NCBI GenBank assembly: GCA_946403845.1
Contig: CAMJBL010000001.1
Span: 62,001-126,000, forward strand
Source: an uncultured Prevotella sp.
Lineage (GTDB): Bacteria; Bacteroidota; Bacteroidia; Bacteroidales; Bacteroidaceae
Direction of reading: 5' to 3'
DNA length: 64,000 nucleotides
Shown one piece after another: positions 26,639 through 35,707 of this stretch. The translations under genes and the position numbers were made by a program. A model generated the notes under the pieces. That model had not been told where the DNA came from and did no database searches. It worked only from the letters and a program-made list of their open reading frames with translations. How positions within the stretch are numbered: the first letter of the stretch is position 1; each line of letters opens with the position of its first letter.

Positions 26639-27624
26639 CAGTGGATCCCCTCTTCTTCTATCAGGTAGTCAACGTGCGTGATTTCAAGTCTGGCTCGGGA
26701 GATGCCCGAGGGCGAATCCTTCAGGGTGATGCGGCACTTCTCCGACGGGTTGTTGATCAGCTCGTTGTAGTCGGCTACCACCGTGAAATCTTCTGGACGC
26801 AGGTTGCGGAACACGTTTGCACCCGTGACGAAACGAACCTTGACTTTGGCGGGGAAGGTACGTAGCACCTTTCCTGGTGGCATGTTAATTCCCTGAATGG
26901 GGATATCGCTGATACTCTCCTCCGTCAGCACATCAGTAAAGAAACGGATGCTGATTTCCTCTGGCACTGTTTTGACACCTGTCATCTTCATCAGATGACA
27001 ATTGACTTGCAGTGTATCGCGGAAATTGACGTAGTTCAACTGCTCCGTATAGATCATGTTGATGCTGTCGAGCTTCTCCTTCGGTGCATAGACAGTCACA
27101 CTATCGGGTTGATATTCCACGCGGGAGATGAAAAACAGCTGTTCAGGAATGACACGTCCGCTCCATCTCACAGGAACACGCTTTTTATCGCCGAAGTTGT
27201 AGTAGAAAACTAACTTATCAGGCTTGAAGTTGGTAATTCTGGAACTGCTGGCCAACTGTTGGCGGATAAACCTCTGTAACTCACCCATGGGGATAGAGCC
27301 TGTACCGTCGTTACGGGCGTAGTTCTTATAGTTGATACGCACTTGCGGCAGTGCCTTGCCATACATATATGTAAGCAAGGTCGTACCTTTGTCGTGGATG
27401 GTAATCTTGACGGTATCGGTTTCGTCGGATGTCAGCATGATATTCTTGGGCACATCTGTAATTGTCACAGGAATGGCAAACTCCTTCTCGTAGCTCTCGT
27501 TGAGGGCCAGGAACAGCCAGAAGAATCCTGACAGCGCGAGAAAGAACAAGAAAATCAGAAACTCCCTGTTAGCCTTGCTATACAGGAAATCTCTGATAAT
27601 TTGCCACAGATTGCGCCTCTCCAT
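26638..27624 (-). CDS. YbbR-domain membrane protein (CdaR-like)
   Basis: A 328-residue protein with one N-terminal transmembrane helix (about 20-40, FLIFLFFLALSGFFWLFLAL) and an extracytoplasmic region of YbbR-like beta repeats, for example AIPVTITDVPKNIMLTSDE and VTVYAPKEKLDSINMIYTE. In Firmicutes such proteins regulate the diadenylate cyclase CdaA; here no cyclase is adjacent and the gene lies between yajC and coaE, its usual place in Bacteroidota. Function is otherwise unknown. Confidence 0.86.
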   Translation of the reverse strand: MERRNLWQIIRDFLYSKANREFLIFLFFLALSGFFWLFLALNESYEKEFAIPVTITDVPKNIMLTSDETDTVKITIHDKGTTLLTYMYGKALPQVRINYKNYARNDGTGSIPMGELQRFIRQQLASSSRITNFKPDKLVFYYNFGDKKRVPVRWSGRVIPEQLFFISRVEYQPDSVTVYAPKEKLDSINMIYTEQLNYVNFRDTLQVNCHLMKMTGVKTVPEEISIRFFTDVLTEESISDIPIQGINMPPGKVLRTFPAKVKVRFVTGANVFRNLRPEDFTVVADYNELINNPSEKCRITLKDSPSGISRARLEITHVDYLIEEEGIH

Positions 27625-27636
27625 ACTGGTCGGTGC

Positions 27637-27957
27637 TTATTTCTGCAAGGGGACACCCGACATGTCTTTAAAGACGGAGGTCTTCTCGACGGTGACGACG
27701 ACGTCACGGGCAATCTTTATGTCAACGGTGTTCTTGGCCAGGTCGATACTCTTGACGACACCATGGATGCCGCCGCCAGTGATGACTTCTGTGCCTTCCG
27801 TCAGTTCATTCTGGAACTTCTGGATTTCCTTCTGCTTCTTCTGCTGCGGTTTGATCATGAAAAACCACATAATGGCAAAGATGGCTATCATCATGATGAT
27901 CATGCTCATGCCACTGCCTTGTCCTGCTGCCTGAGCAGCCAATACGATGTTTGTCAT
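27637..27957 (-). CDS. yajC: Preprotein translocase subunit YajC
   Basis: A 106-residue inner-membrane protein of the Sec accessory complex SecDF-YajC. It has one N-terminal transmembrane helix (MSMIIMMIAIFAIMWFFMIK), the conserved PQQKKQKE segment immediately after it, and the soluble domain with EVITGGGIHGVVKSID. Length is typical. It lies 25 bases after nusB and 12 bases before the YbbR gene. Confidence 0.95.
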   Translation of the reverse strand: MTNIVLAAQAAGQGSGMSMIIMMIAIFAIMWFFMIKPQQKKQKEIQKFQNELTEGTEVITGGGIHGVVKSIDLAKNTVDIKIARDVVVTVEKTSVFKDMSGVPLQK

Positions 27958-27982
27958 ATACTTTATAATTTAGTTTAGTTCA

Positions 27983-28993
27983 TCACTCCTCATCGGGATT
28001 CTTCTTTATGCGCTTTCTGGGTGCTCTCTTCTTAAGAGCGGCATCAGCCTCCTTCTCTGGCTTGGGCTCCATGAACTTTGCCAGACGACCACTGTCTATC
28101 AGATGACGGGCAATGGCGTCAAGCATACCGTTGATATAGCCGCCGCTCTTTCTGGTGGAGTAGAGCTTGGCCAGATTGACATACTCATTGATGGTCACGC
28201 TGACAGGAATATTGGGGAATGTCATGAATTCTGCGATGGCAATCTGCATGATGACGATGTCCATATAGGCCAGTCGTGAGAAGTCCCAGTTGCGTGAGGC
28301 CTCACTCATGAAGTGCTGATACTCGTCAGCATTGAGGATGGCTGCGCGGAAAAGCTTACGGGCAAAGTCCTGCTCCTCATCGCTGTCCCACTCCTGCAAC
28401 AGATCCTGCTTGGGACCGTTCTGCTCACTGAAACGATTGAAGGTCTTCAGCACGAACGTGTCGATGATCTCCTTATCGTCGTTCCAGTAGAGGCTCATCT
28501 CTTCCAACAGGTTGTCCAGGTCTTCATTCTTCTGGATAAAGGTGCGGTAAAGCTTACGCCACAGTTCGCGATCGGCATCATAACTGTCTTCATCGCTGTT
28601 CATATAATTCTGGTATATCTCGCTGCTCTCGATATGCTCGAGAAGCGTGGCGATGAACTCCGGATGATCGGCCCAGGTCTGTTTCTGGGTGCCAACGAAG
28701 TCATTGAGCATCTTGTTGCCTTCCAATTGGAGAGCAAAGCGGTTTAAGGTGAATTTTTGCGAGGGAGCGGGGGTTCCTTCGCGCGCAGCACGGGTCTGCA
28801 GTACTTCCAGACGGCGCCTCGATTCCTTTGTAATGGCCACTACCAGAGCCAATAAGTTGTTGTAAAGGTCATAAGCTTTCGACAGACTGAAGAATAGCTC
28901 CTTCTCAGCTGTATCGATGTTCTTGCTACCGTTTTGATAGTACGCATAGGTTAACTGAACAATTTTTGAACGAATAATTTCTCTGTTAATCAT
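27983..28993 (-). CDS. nusB: Transcription antitermination factor NusB, extended form
   Basis: A 336-residue protein, about twice the length of E. coli NusB, as is usual in Bacteroidota. It acts in rRNA transcription antitermination. The N-terminal NREIIRSKIVQLTYAYYQN and the C-terminal helical core with YMDIVIMQIAIAEFMTFPNI and PVSVTINEYVNLAKLYSTRKS, YINGMLDAIAR identify it. The basic tail (KKRAPRKRIKKNPDEE) may help RNA binding. It is the first gene of the nusB-yajC-ybbR-coaE operon. Confidence 0.94.
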   Translation of the reverse strand: MINREIIRSKIVQLTYAYYQNGSKNIDTAEKELFFSLSKAYDLYNNLLALVVAITKESRRRLEVLQTRAAREGTPAPSQKFTLNRFALQLEGNKMLNDFVGTQKQTWADHPEFIATLLEHIESSEIYQNYMNSDEDSYDADRELWRKLYRTFIQKNEDLDNLLEEMSLYWNDDKEIIDTFVLKTFNRFSEQNGPKQDLLQEWDSDEEQDFARKLFRAAILNADEYQHFMSEASRNWDFSRLAYMDIVIMQIAIAEFMTFPNIPVSVTINEYVNLAKLYSTRKSGGYINGMLDAIARHLIDSGRLAKFMEPKPEKEADAALKKRAPRKRIKKNPDEE

Positions 28994-29040
28994 CTCACTT
29001 GATGTTTTAAATTATTATCGATTTGGTCGTTTTACGATTG

Positions 29041-29048
29041 CAAAGATA
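29041..29048 (-). promoter_or_regulatory. Promoter box of the nusB operon
   Basis: The minus strand reads TATCTTTG, matching TAnnTTTG, about 48 bases upstream of the nusB ATG. Confidence 0.7.
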
Positions 29049-29142
29049 TACAATTTTCCCCGATTATACAAGAAAAAGCAAGAAAAAAAGGTTAAAAACA
29101 AAAATTTTCAATTATTAGTTGTCAAATATCAATTATTTTATG

Positions 29143-29150
29143 TACCTTTG
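29143..29150 (+). promoter_or_regulatory. Promoter box of the rplY operon
   Basis: TACCTTTG matches TAnnTTTG; the leader to the rplY ATG would be about 82 bases, long enough for regulation, but no known riboswitch or leader was recognised. Confidence 0.7.
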
Positions 29151-29239
29151 CACCCGCTTTTTCCGAAAGCACAACGAGTTTTCGTGTGATGGTGAATTAA
29201 GCAGTCGTATTAACAACTTAATTTTAGAGTAACACAATT

Positions 29240-29842
29240 ATGAAAGAAATTAGTGTAAAAGGTCAGAAGCGCGCCGCCACTGGAAAGAAAGCTTCAAAGG
29301 AACTCCGCAAGGAGGGTATGGTTCCCTGTAACCTGTATGGTGAGAAGAAGGATGAGAAGGGTCTGCCCGAGGCATTTGCCTTCACCGCTTCATTCGCTGA
29401 ACTCCGTAAGGCTGTGTATACCCCTGAGGTGTATGTGGTAAATCTCGACATCGACGGTGAGGCTCACAAGGCTGTCATCAAGGAGCTGCAGTTCCATCCC
29501 ACAACCGACGCTCTGCTGCACGCTGACTTCTATGAGGTGAACGAGACCAAGCCCATCACCATTGGCATCCCCGTTAAGCTTAACGGTCTGGCCCAGGGTG
29601 TTCGCGACGGTGGTAAGCTCAACCTCTCTATCCGTAAGATTAATGTCACCGCTCCTTACAAGCAGATTCCTGAGGTGCTCAATATCGACGTCACCAGTCT
29701 GCAGTTAGGTAAGGCTATTAAGGTTGGCTCTCTGAGCTTCGATGGTCTTGAAATCGCAACTTCTCCTGAGGTTGTTGTCTGCTCTGTGAAGGCTACACGT
29801 GCTTCTCGCTCTGCTGCTGCCGCTGCTGAGGCTGAGGCATAA
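29240..29842 (+). CDS. rplY: 50S ribosomal protein L25/general stress protein Ctc
   Basis: A 200-residue L25 of the long Ctc type, which binds 5S rRNA in the large subunit. The N-terminal L25 domain (residues 1-95, GQKRAATGKKASKELRKEG) is followed by the TL5-type beta domain (ITIGIPVKLNGLAQGVRDGG, KINVTAPYKQIPEVLNIDV) and an alanine-rich end. The gene is followed by pth, the common arrangement. Confidence 0.96.
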   Translation: MKEISVKGQKRAATGKKASKELRKEGMVPCNLYGEKKDEKGLPEAFAFTASFAELRKAVYTPEVYVVNLDIDGEAHKAVIKELQFHPTTDALLHADFYEVNETKPITIGIPVKLNGLAQGVRDGGKLNLSIRKINVTAPYKQIPEVLNIDVTSLQLGKAIKVGSLSFDGLEIATSPEVVVCSVKATRASRSAAAAAEAEA

Positions 29843-29845
29843 TTC

Positions 29846-29879
29846 GATTGCAATCGACAATTGGAATTGACAATTAGCT
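29846..29879. repeat. AATTGACAATT-type spacer between rplY and pth
   Basis: The gap consists of repeated CGACAATTGGAATTGACAATT units with internal dyad symmetry. It is another member of the repeat-built spacers. Confidence 0.5.
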
Positions 29880-29880
29880 G

Positions 29881-30477
29881 ATGGATAAGTACCTGATTGT
29901 CGGTTTGGGGAATGTTGGCGACGAATACGCCATGACCCGCCACAATACTGGTTTCATGGTATTGGACGCTTTTGCGAAGGCGTCCAATATTTCATTTGAG
30001 GATAAACGCTATGGTTTTGTTGCGGAGACCTCGCTAAAAGGGCGCAAGGTGTTTCTTCTCAAACCCTCTACGTTTATGAACCTTAGTGGTAATGCCGTGC
30101 GCTATTGGCTGAACCACGAGAATATCGACCAGAACCGTCTGCTCGTCATTAGCGACGAGGTGGCCCTTCCGCTTGGCGATTTCCGTCTGAAGGCTGGGGG
30201 CTCCAATGGTGGGCATAATGGCTTGGGACATATCCAGCAGTTGATAGGTAATAACTACGCCCGTCTGCGGATGGGCATCGGCAATGACTTCCCCCGTGGC
30301 ATGCAGGTAGACTGGGTGCTCGGGCGTTATAGCGAGGAGGAGTTGCAGGCACTACAACCCAGTATCGACCTGGCCGTGGAAATCATCAAGAGTTTCGTGT
30401 TGGCAGGGGTTGATCTGACGATGAACCAGTATAATAAGCTGGGAAAGAGAAAGGTCGAAGTGAAAAGTGAGGAGTGA
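29881..30477 (+). CDS. pth: Peptidyl-tRNA hydrolase
   Basis: A 198-residue enzyme that frees tRNA from dropped-off peptidyl-tRNA. The signature LIVGLGNVGDEYAMTRHNTG includes the active-site Asn and His, and KPSTFMNLSGNAV and GSNGGHNGLGHI complete the family pattern. The C-terminal KVEVKSEE and the spacer are coded by an AGTGA-type repeat. Its end overlaps hslR by four bases. Confidence 0.97.
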   Translation: MDKYLIVGLGNVGDEYAMTRHNTGFMVLDAFAKASNISFEDKRYGFVAETSLKGRKVFLLKPSTFMNLSGNAVRYWLNHENIDQNRLLVISDEVALPLGDFRLKAGGSNGGHNGLGHIQQLIGNNYARLRMGIGNDFPRGMQVDWVLGRYSEEELQALQPSIDLAVEIIKSFVLAGVDLTMNQYNKLGKRKVEVKSEE

Positions 30478-30863
30478 TGGTTGAGGAGGCAAGGATTGAC
30501 AAGTGGCTATGGGCTGCGCGTATCTTCAAGACGCGCTCCATTGCTGCCGATGCCTGTAAGAACGGTCGCGTGACGATTGGCGGTATCGGTGTCAAACCCT
30601 CTCATGTCGTAAAGGCTGGTGAAGTGGTGGCTGTCAGGAAACCGCCAGTGACCTATTCCTTTAAGATCCTTAGAACCATCGAGCAGCGGGTAGGGGCGAA
30701 GCTTCTGCCTGAGATCTATGAGAATGTGACCACCCCCGATCAGTATGAACTGTTGGAGATGAACCGCATCAGCGGTTTTGTGGATCGCGCAAGGGGTACA
30801 GGACGTCCTACCAAGAAGGATCGTCGTGCAATGGATGAGTTTTTAAATATGGAAGAGATATGA
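30474..30863 (+). CDS. hslR: S4-domain RNA-binding heat-shock protein (Hsp15 family)
   Basis: A 129-residue S4-domain protein of the Hsp15 family, which rescues stalled 50S subunits carrying peptidyl-tRNA; a place after pth fits this. The S4 motif RIDKWLWAARIFKTRSIAAD is followed by CKNGRVTIGG and a basic C-terminal helix (GTGRPTKKDRRAMDEF). It overlaps pth and the next gene by four bases each. Confidence 0.92.
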   Translation: MMVEEARIDKWLWAARIFKTRSIAADACKNGRVTIGGIGVKPSHVVKAGEVVAVRKPPVTYSFKILRTIEQRVGAKLLPEIYENVTTPDQYELLEMNRISGFVDRARGTGRPTKKDRRAMDEFLNMEEI

Positions 30864-31849
30864 CACTATTGAATATATTCTTTATTATAATAGGTGTGGC
30901 TCTCGTCATCTGGGGTGCAGACCGACTGACGGAAGGCGCTGCTGAACTGGCCCGTGGACTTCATGTGCAGGAGATTGTGATTGGTCTGACGATCCTAGCA
31001 GCTGGCACTTCGGCACCAGAACTCTTTGTCAGTCTGGTATCGGCCCTGAAAGGAACGCCCGACTTGGCGGTGGGTAATGTGATAGGTTCCAACATCTTCA
31101 ACGCCATGCTGATAGTAGGCTGTTCTGCTGTCGTTGCTCCAATGGCTATCAGTCATTCTACCGTGAGTAAGGACATCCCCTTTGCACTGATTGCTTCCAT
31201 GCTGATGTTCCTGCTCTGTTTTGATGATATGGACTCACCTCACCTTTGGGGAAATGAAATCAGTCGTTCCGATGGTCTGATTCTTCTGGTGGTCTTCGGC
31301 GTCTTTATGATCTATACGTTTAACAAGGCCCGCAAGGATGGGCAGATTAAAGACGAAGACGAGCTTGACGAAGAAGAGGAAAAGAAACCTCAGGATAATA
31401 AGGCCACGTGGAAAAACGTAATGTGGATTGTGATAGGTCTGGCCTGTCTGATCTTTGGCAGTAATCTCTTTGTCGACGCCGCCAGTTATGTGGCCTATCG
31501 TTTTGGTGTGCGCCAGAGCGTGGTGGGCTTGACAATTGTGGCAGGAGGAACCTCGCTACCGGAATTGGCTACCAGTGTGGTGGCAGCCAGAAAGGGACAG
31601 TCGGCACTCGCTATCGGCAACGCCATTGGTTCGAATGTCTTTAATATCTTGCTCATTCTCGGCATGACGGCTGTCATTTGCCCCATGCGTATCATGGGTA
31701 TTAATATTATCGACCTCTCCATGATGATTATCAGCATGGGTCTGCTCTGGATCTTTGCCTACACTAAGTATACGGTGTCGCGTCGTGAGGGGTTCTTGCT
31801 GATAGCAGGCTTTCTGGCTTATATGGCTTGGCTCTTCTATCTTTTATAA
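30860..31849 (+). CDS. Calcium/sodium antiporter, CaCA family (YrbG-like)
   Basis: A 329-residue inner-membrane antiporter with about ten helices in two inverted halves. The two alpha-repeat signatures are plain: GTSAPELFVSLVSALKG with GNVIGSNIFN (first half) and GGTSLPELATSVVAARKG with GNAIGSNVFN (second half). An acidic cytoplasmic loop (DEDELDEEEEKKPQ, near residue 165) separates them and may bind calcium. It probably extrudes Ca2+ in exchange for Na+ or H+. Confidence 0.92.
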   Translation: MTLLNIFFIIIGVALVIWGADRLTEGAAELARGLHVQEIVIGLTILAAGTSAPELFVSLVSALKGTPDLAVGNVIGSNIFNAMLIVGCSAVVAPMAISHSTVSKDIPFALIASMLMFLLCFDDMDSPHLWGNEISRSDGLILLVVFGVFMIYTFNKARKDGQIKDEDELDEEEEKKPQDNKATWKNVMWIVIGLACLIFGSNLFVDAASYVAYRFGVRQSVVGLTIVAGGTSLPELATSVVAARKGQSALAIGNAIGSNVFNILLILGMTAVICPMRIMGINIIDLSMMIISMGLLWIFAYTKYTVSRREGFLLIAGFLAYMAWLFYLL

Positions 31850-31857
31850 TAGTATTA

Positions 31858-31897
31858 ACAGGGGTCCTTGCTTAACCCCCTTTAACAAAACAAGACA
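31858..31897 (+). promoter_or_regulatory. preQ1-I riboswitch controlling the queuosine genes
   Basis: A short stem GGGG/CCCC closes a loop TCCTTGCTTAA, followed by an A-rich tail and CAAGA just before the ATG. CTTG in the loop can pair with CAAG in the tail, giving the H-type pseudoknot of the preQ1-I class, in which a conserved loop C (here in TTGC) recognises the ligand. The tail pairing would occupy the ribosome-site region. The downstream genes are a queuosine-precursor transporter and queF, exactly the expected targets. Confidence 0.85.
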
Positions 31898-32590
31898 ATG
31901 CAACAGAAAAATGATCAACGTATCAGTGTGCTGTTTATGTTTTACGGCATACTGTTCTGCGTCTGCCTGATAACGGCAAACGTACTCGAGACAAAACAGA
32001 TTTCATTAGGTCCGGCAAACATGACGGCTGGTCTGATTGTGTTTCCCGTGAGTTATATCATCAATGATGTGGTGTGTGAGGTGTGGGGCTATGGCCGTAC
32101 GCGCCTGCTCATCTGGCTGGGCTTTGCCATGAACTTCCTCTTTGTGCTCTTCGGCGCCATTGCAGATTGGATTCCTGGCGCACCATACTGGCACGGTCAG
32201 GAGGGTTTCCATCAGATTTTCGGACTTGCCCCCCGTATCGCGGGCGCCTCTTTCCTGGCGTTCGTCTGCGGATCATTTATGAATGCCTATGTGATGAGTC
32301 GCATGAAGCTGTCGTCGGCTGGAAAGAATTTCTCTTCCCGAGCAGTGCTCAGCACCGTCTTCGGTGAGTTGACCGACTCTATTATCTTCTTCCCCCTCGC
32401 CTTGGGTGGCGTGATTCCTTGGGAGGAAATGCCTTCGCTCGTCATCACACAGGTGACGCTGAAGACACTCTATGAGATTGTCGTTCTGCCCGTTACTATC
32501 CGTGTTGTCAAATTCACAAAATCCCATGACCACGAGGATGTGTTTGACAACAACATTACCTATAACATATTTAAAGTAAAAGACCTATGA
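31898..32590 (+). CDS. Queuosine precursor transporter (YhhQ/VUT-1 family)
   Basis: A 230-residue inner-membrane protein with six predicted helices of the YhhQ family, which imports preQ0/preQ1-type queuosine precursors. Typical segments are [39 protein letters not shown] and the C-terminal [14 protein letters not shown]. It sits directly behind a preQ1-type riboswitch and overlaps queF by four bases, which supports the assignment. Confidence 0.92.
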   Translation: MQQKNDQRISVLFMFYGILFCVCLITANVLETKQISLGPANMTAGLIVFPVSYIINDVVCEVWGYGRTRLLIWLGFAMNFLFVLFGAIADWIPGAPYWHGQEGFHQIFGLAPRIAGASFLAFVCGSFMNAYVMSRMKLSSAGKNFSSRAVLSTVFGELTDSIIFFPLALGGVIPWEEMPSLVITQVTLKTLYEIVVLPVTIRVVKFTKSHDHEDVFDNNITYNIFKVKDL

Positions 32591-33060
32591 GTACATCAAG
32601 AGAGACGGAGGGCTTGCAGGCCCTTGGTAAGAAGACGGAATACAAATCGGACTATGCGCCAGAGGTGCTGGAAACCTTTGAGAACAAGCATCCGGAGAAT
32701 GACTATTGGGTACAGTTTAATTGTCCTGAGTTTACGTCACTTTGTCCTATCACAGGTCAGCCAGATTTTGCGGAAATCAAAATCGCCTATATCCCTGATG
32801 TACGGATGGTAGAGAGCAAGAGTCTGAAACTCTATCTCTTCTCGTTCCGTAATCATGGCGATTTCCATGAGGACTGTGTCAATAAGATTATGAAAGACCT
32901 GGTGAAACTGATGGACCCGAAGTATATCGAGGTTCTCGGCCTCTTTACACCACGTGGTGGCATCTCCATCTACCCTTACGCCAACTACGGACGTCCAGGT
33001 ACGAAGTATGCCGAGATGGCCGAGCAGAGACTCTTATCACGTCAGTTAGACCTGCGGTAA
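32587..33060 (+). CDS. queF: NADPH-dependent 7-cyano-7-deazaguanine reductase
   Basis: A 157-residue unimodular QueF, which reduces the nitrile of preQ0 to preQ1 in queuosine synthesis. The catalytic Cys and Asp are in [16 protein letters not shown] and the NADPH motif is [20 protein letters not shown]. Length is that of the B. subtilis type. Its 3' end overlaps the convergent lipoprotein gene by 19 bases. Confidence 0.96.
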   Translation: MSTSRETEGLQALGKKTEYKSDYAPEVLETFENKHPENDYWVQFNCPEFTSLCPITGQPDFAEIKIAYIPDVRMVESKSLKLYLFSFRNHGDFHEDCVNKIMKDLVKLMDPKYIEVLGLFTPRGGISIYPYANYGRPGTKYAEMAEQRLLSRQLDLR

Positions 33061-33806
33061 TAACCTTGTTCGCGATTTGCGAAACGCAGTTGGAAGGTGT
33101 CGCGGCGCAGGAAGACGATATCAGCCGTATCGGTACTGATAACCTGCTGATGTCCCAAGGAGTCGCGGCGGGTCTCACTCAAGAGAATGTGGCCGTTGAA
33201 GACATGCCACTGACGATAACGTTTTAAGGTAGGATATTCCACGGGGCCGGGCTGACGCTCGGCTTCGTTGCGTTGTATGCCGATAGGACGAACCGTGTTG
33301 TCACGACGGAGTTCAAAACCGTATTCTCTGGGCTGGAACCATTTCTTGCGCAAAGAGTCGGGGAAATCAGGAGGAAGCTGCACGGCACTGTCAGCGGCAG
33401 CGCCGACTCTGCGACGCAGACGAGGCATGACCTGATAGCACCATTCGCCTTTCAGACGGTCGATATTGATGACGATATCTGCTGTCGACGTCCTTTCCGT
33501 ATTCATCGTGATGGCCACCTGGTCGCCAATCTCAGGACGTCCGAAAACACGACGGTTGATGCGGGCTTCTAAGATATCGATGGTATCAGGATTGCTGTCG
33601 ATGGATGTCAGAATGACGAGGGTGGAGTCGTTCGATCCCTCACAGGCGAGACCATAGATGGTAGAGTCGCCCTCCAATTGCCGGGTGATGGGTTCCTGAC
33701 TCAGGCTGTCGCCACTGGCCTGATTGTTTTCGTTAGTGTTGCCGGAATTGCCACAGGCTGCCAACAACAAAACGAGGGAAAAGAGTACAAAAAATGTTCG
33801 TTTCAT
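33042..33806 (-). CDS. Hypothetical lipoprotein
   Basis: A 254-residue protein with a lipoprotein signal peptide (lipobox LAAC, Cys18) followed by a Ser/Asn/Glu-rich linker. The rest has beta-rich sequence with two similar segments, [19 protein letters not shown] near residue 50 and a later [16 protein letters not shown] stretch that ends [17 protein letters not shown] do not recognise a named family with certainty; lipocalin-like lipoproteins of Bacteroidales are a possibility. It probably sits in the periplasm or outer membrane. It has its own promoter box at 33830-33837. Confidence 0.75.
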   Translation of the reverse strand: MKRTFFVLFSLVLLLAACGNSGNTNENNQASGDSLSQEPITRQLEGDSTIYGLACEGSNDSTLVILTSIDSNPDTIDILEARINRRVFGRPEIGDQVAITMNTERTSTADIVINIDRLKGEWCYQVMPRLRRRVGAAADSAVQLPPDFPDSLRKKWFQPREYGFELRRDNTVRPIGIQRNEAERQPGPVEYPTLKRYRQWHVFNGHILLSETRRDSLGHQQVISTDTADIVFLRRDTFQLRFANREQGYYRRSN

Positions 33807-33829
33807 GCCTTTTTATTTGATTTACGCGA

Positions 33830-33837
33830 CAAAGATA
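33830..33837 (-). promoter_or_regulatory. Promoter box of the lipoprotein gene
   Basis: The minus strand reads TATCTTTG, matching TAnnTTTG, about 24 bases upstream of the ATG at 33806. Confidence 0.65.
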
Positions 33838-33891
33838 GTCAAAATATCAAAAAAAGTAGGCCTAAGATGTATAATTTTGAAATATTTTATC

Positions 33892-33899
33892 TATTTTTG
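33892..33899 (+). promoter_or_regulatory. Promoter box of the OadA-like gene
   Basis: TATTTTTG matches TAnnTTTG and lies 30 bases upstream of the ATG at 33929. Confidence 0.6.
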
Positions 33900-33928
33900 T
33901 ACCCTATAAATATACAACTAACGGAAAT

Positions 33929-35707
33929 ATGAAGAAAAGAATCCAGTTTAGTCTCGTTTATCGCGACATGTGGCAGAGCTCAGGTAAGTTCCAGCCACGC
34001 AAGGATCAGTTGGAGCGTATTGCCCCCGTGATTATTGATATGGGCTGTTTCAGCCGTGTGGAAACCAATGGTGGTGCCTTTGAACAGGTGAACCTGATGG
34101 CCGGTGAGAATCCTAATGCTGCCGTGAGGGCTTTCTGTAAGCCTTTCAACGAGGTCGGCATCAAGACCCACATGCTCGATCGTGGTCTGAATGCCCTGCG
34201 TATGTATCCTGTGCCTGATGATGTGCGTGCCCTGATGTACAAGGTAAAGCACGCCCAGGGTGTGGATATCCCCCGTATCTTCTGCGGTCTGAATGACACC
34301 CGTAACATCATTCCCAGTATCAAATGGGCCAAGGAGGCAGGCATGACGCCACAGGCCACACTTTGTATCACCACCTCGCCCGTCCATACCGTTGAGTACT
34401 ACTCCAAGATTGCCGATGAGGTGATCGCTGCTGGTGCTGAAGAGATCTGCCTGAAGGATATGGCCGGTATCGGACAGCCTGCTATGCTGGGCGCGCTGAC
34501 CAAGGCCATCAAGACCAAGCACCCCGATATCATCATCCAGTATCATGGACACTCAGGTCCTGGGCTCTCAATGGCTTCGATCCTCGAGGTTTGTAACAAT
34601 GGTGCTGATATCATCGATACCGCCATTGAGCCGCTGAGCTGGGGTAAGGTGCATCCCGATATCATCTCCGTACAGTCGATGTTGAAGAATGAGGGCTTCG
34701 AAGTAGCTGAACTCAATATGAATGCCTATATGCAGGCTCGTACCCTGACGCAGGAGTTTATCGACGACTGGCTGGGTTACTTCATCAATCCTGCCAACAA
34801 GCACATGTCATCGCTGCTCTTAGGCAGTGGTCTGCCTGGTGGTATGATGGGTTCGATGATGGCCGACCTTGGTCCTATTCAGAAGATGATCAACAAGGAA
34901 CGCGAGAAGAAAGGCGAGTCGATACTCACAATGGACGATATGCTCGTAAAACTGTTCAATGAGGTAGAATATGTCTGGCCGAAGGTGGGTTATCCTCCAC
35001 TGGTGACACCGTTCTCACAATACACTAAGAATATCGCTCTGATGAATCTGCTTACGATGGAGCAAGGCAAGGGTCGTTATGTTATGATGGACGATGCCAT
35101 CTGGGGCATGATCCTTGGCAAGAGCGGTAAGGTGCCTGGCGAGATTGCGCCTGAACTGATTGAATTAGCTAAGACACAGAAGCGTGAGTTTACCGATGCA
35201 GACCCTCATACCCTCATTCCCAATGCCCTCGAAGGTTTCAAGAAGGAGATGGACGAGAATGGCTGGGACTATGGACAGGACGAAGAGGAACTCTTCGAGC
35301 TGGCCATGCATCCTGAGCAGTATCGCCCGTTCCGCAGCGGTCAGGCCAAGAAGCAACTGTTGGCTGATATCCAGAAGGCAAAGGATGCCAAGCTGGGTGG
35401 TGGCAAGAAGATCTCTCAGGAGGAGATTGATGCCCTGAAGCATGCTAAGGCCGATGCCGTGAAGGTGCCCGTGGCAGGACAATTGCTCTGGGGCTTTGGT
35501 GGCGAAGGTGTGATGGCTCCTTGCGTGGAACCGTTCATCGGACAGAAATACAAGGAGGGTGATACCTTCTGCTATCTGCAGACCAAGTGGGGTGAGATCA
35601 TCGAAATCCCTGCAGCCTTAGGTGGCAAACTGGTGGATATCAGCGTGAAGCCTGGACAGAATGTCCGTCAGGACGATACCATTGCTTGGATTGAACGTGA
35701 AGCCTAA
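33929..35707 (+). CDS. OadA/PycB-like carboxyltransferase with biotinyl-like C-terminal domain
   Basis: A 592-residue protein of the oxaloacetate decarboxylase alpha/pyruvate carboxylase subunit B family. The carboxyltransferase barrel (about 1-300) has the carboxylated-lysine/metal motif CLKDMAGIG and the metal-binding QYHGHSGPGLS; the PYC_OADA helical domain follows to about residue 440. The last 80 residues look like a biotinyl-lipoyl domain (GGKLVDISVKPGQNVRQDDT), but the usual AMKM around the biotinylated lysine reads QTKWGE. It may use a separate biotin carrier. No OadB or biotin carboxylase gene is in the window. Confidence 0.87.
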   Translation: MKKRIQFSLVYRDMWQSSGKFQPRKDQLERIAPVIIDMGCFSRVETNGGAFEQVNLMAGENPNAAVRAFCKPFNEVGIKTHMLDRGLNALRMYPVPDDVRALMYKVKHAQGVDIPRIFCGLNDTRNIIPSIKWAKEAGMTPQATLCITTSPVHTVEYYSKIADEVIAAGAEEICLKDMAGIGQPAMLGALTKAIKTKHPDIIIQYHGHSGPGLSMASILEVCNNGADIIDTAIEPLSWGKVHPDIISVQSMLKNEGFEVAELNMNAYMQARTLTQEFIDDWLGYFINPANKHMSSLLLGSGLPGGMMGSMMADLGPIQKMINKEREKKGESILTMDDMLVKLFNEVEYVWPKVGYPPLVTPFSQYTKNIALMNLLTMEQGKGRYVMMDDAIWGMILGKSGKVPGEIAPELIELAKTQKREFTDADPHTLIPNALEGFKKEMDENGWDYGQDEEELFELAMHPEQYRPFRSGQAKKQLLADIQKAKDAKLGGGKKISQEEIDALKHAKADAVKVPVAGQLLWGFGGEGVMAPCVEPFIGQKYKEGDTFCYLQTKWGEIIEIPAALGGKLVDISVKPGQNVRQDDTIAWIEREA

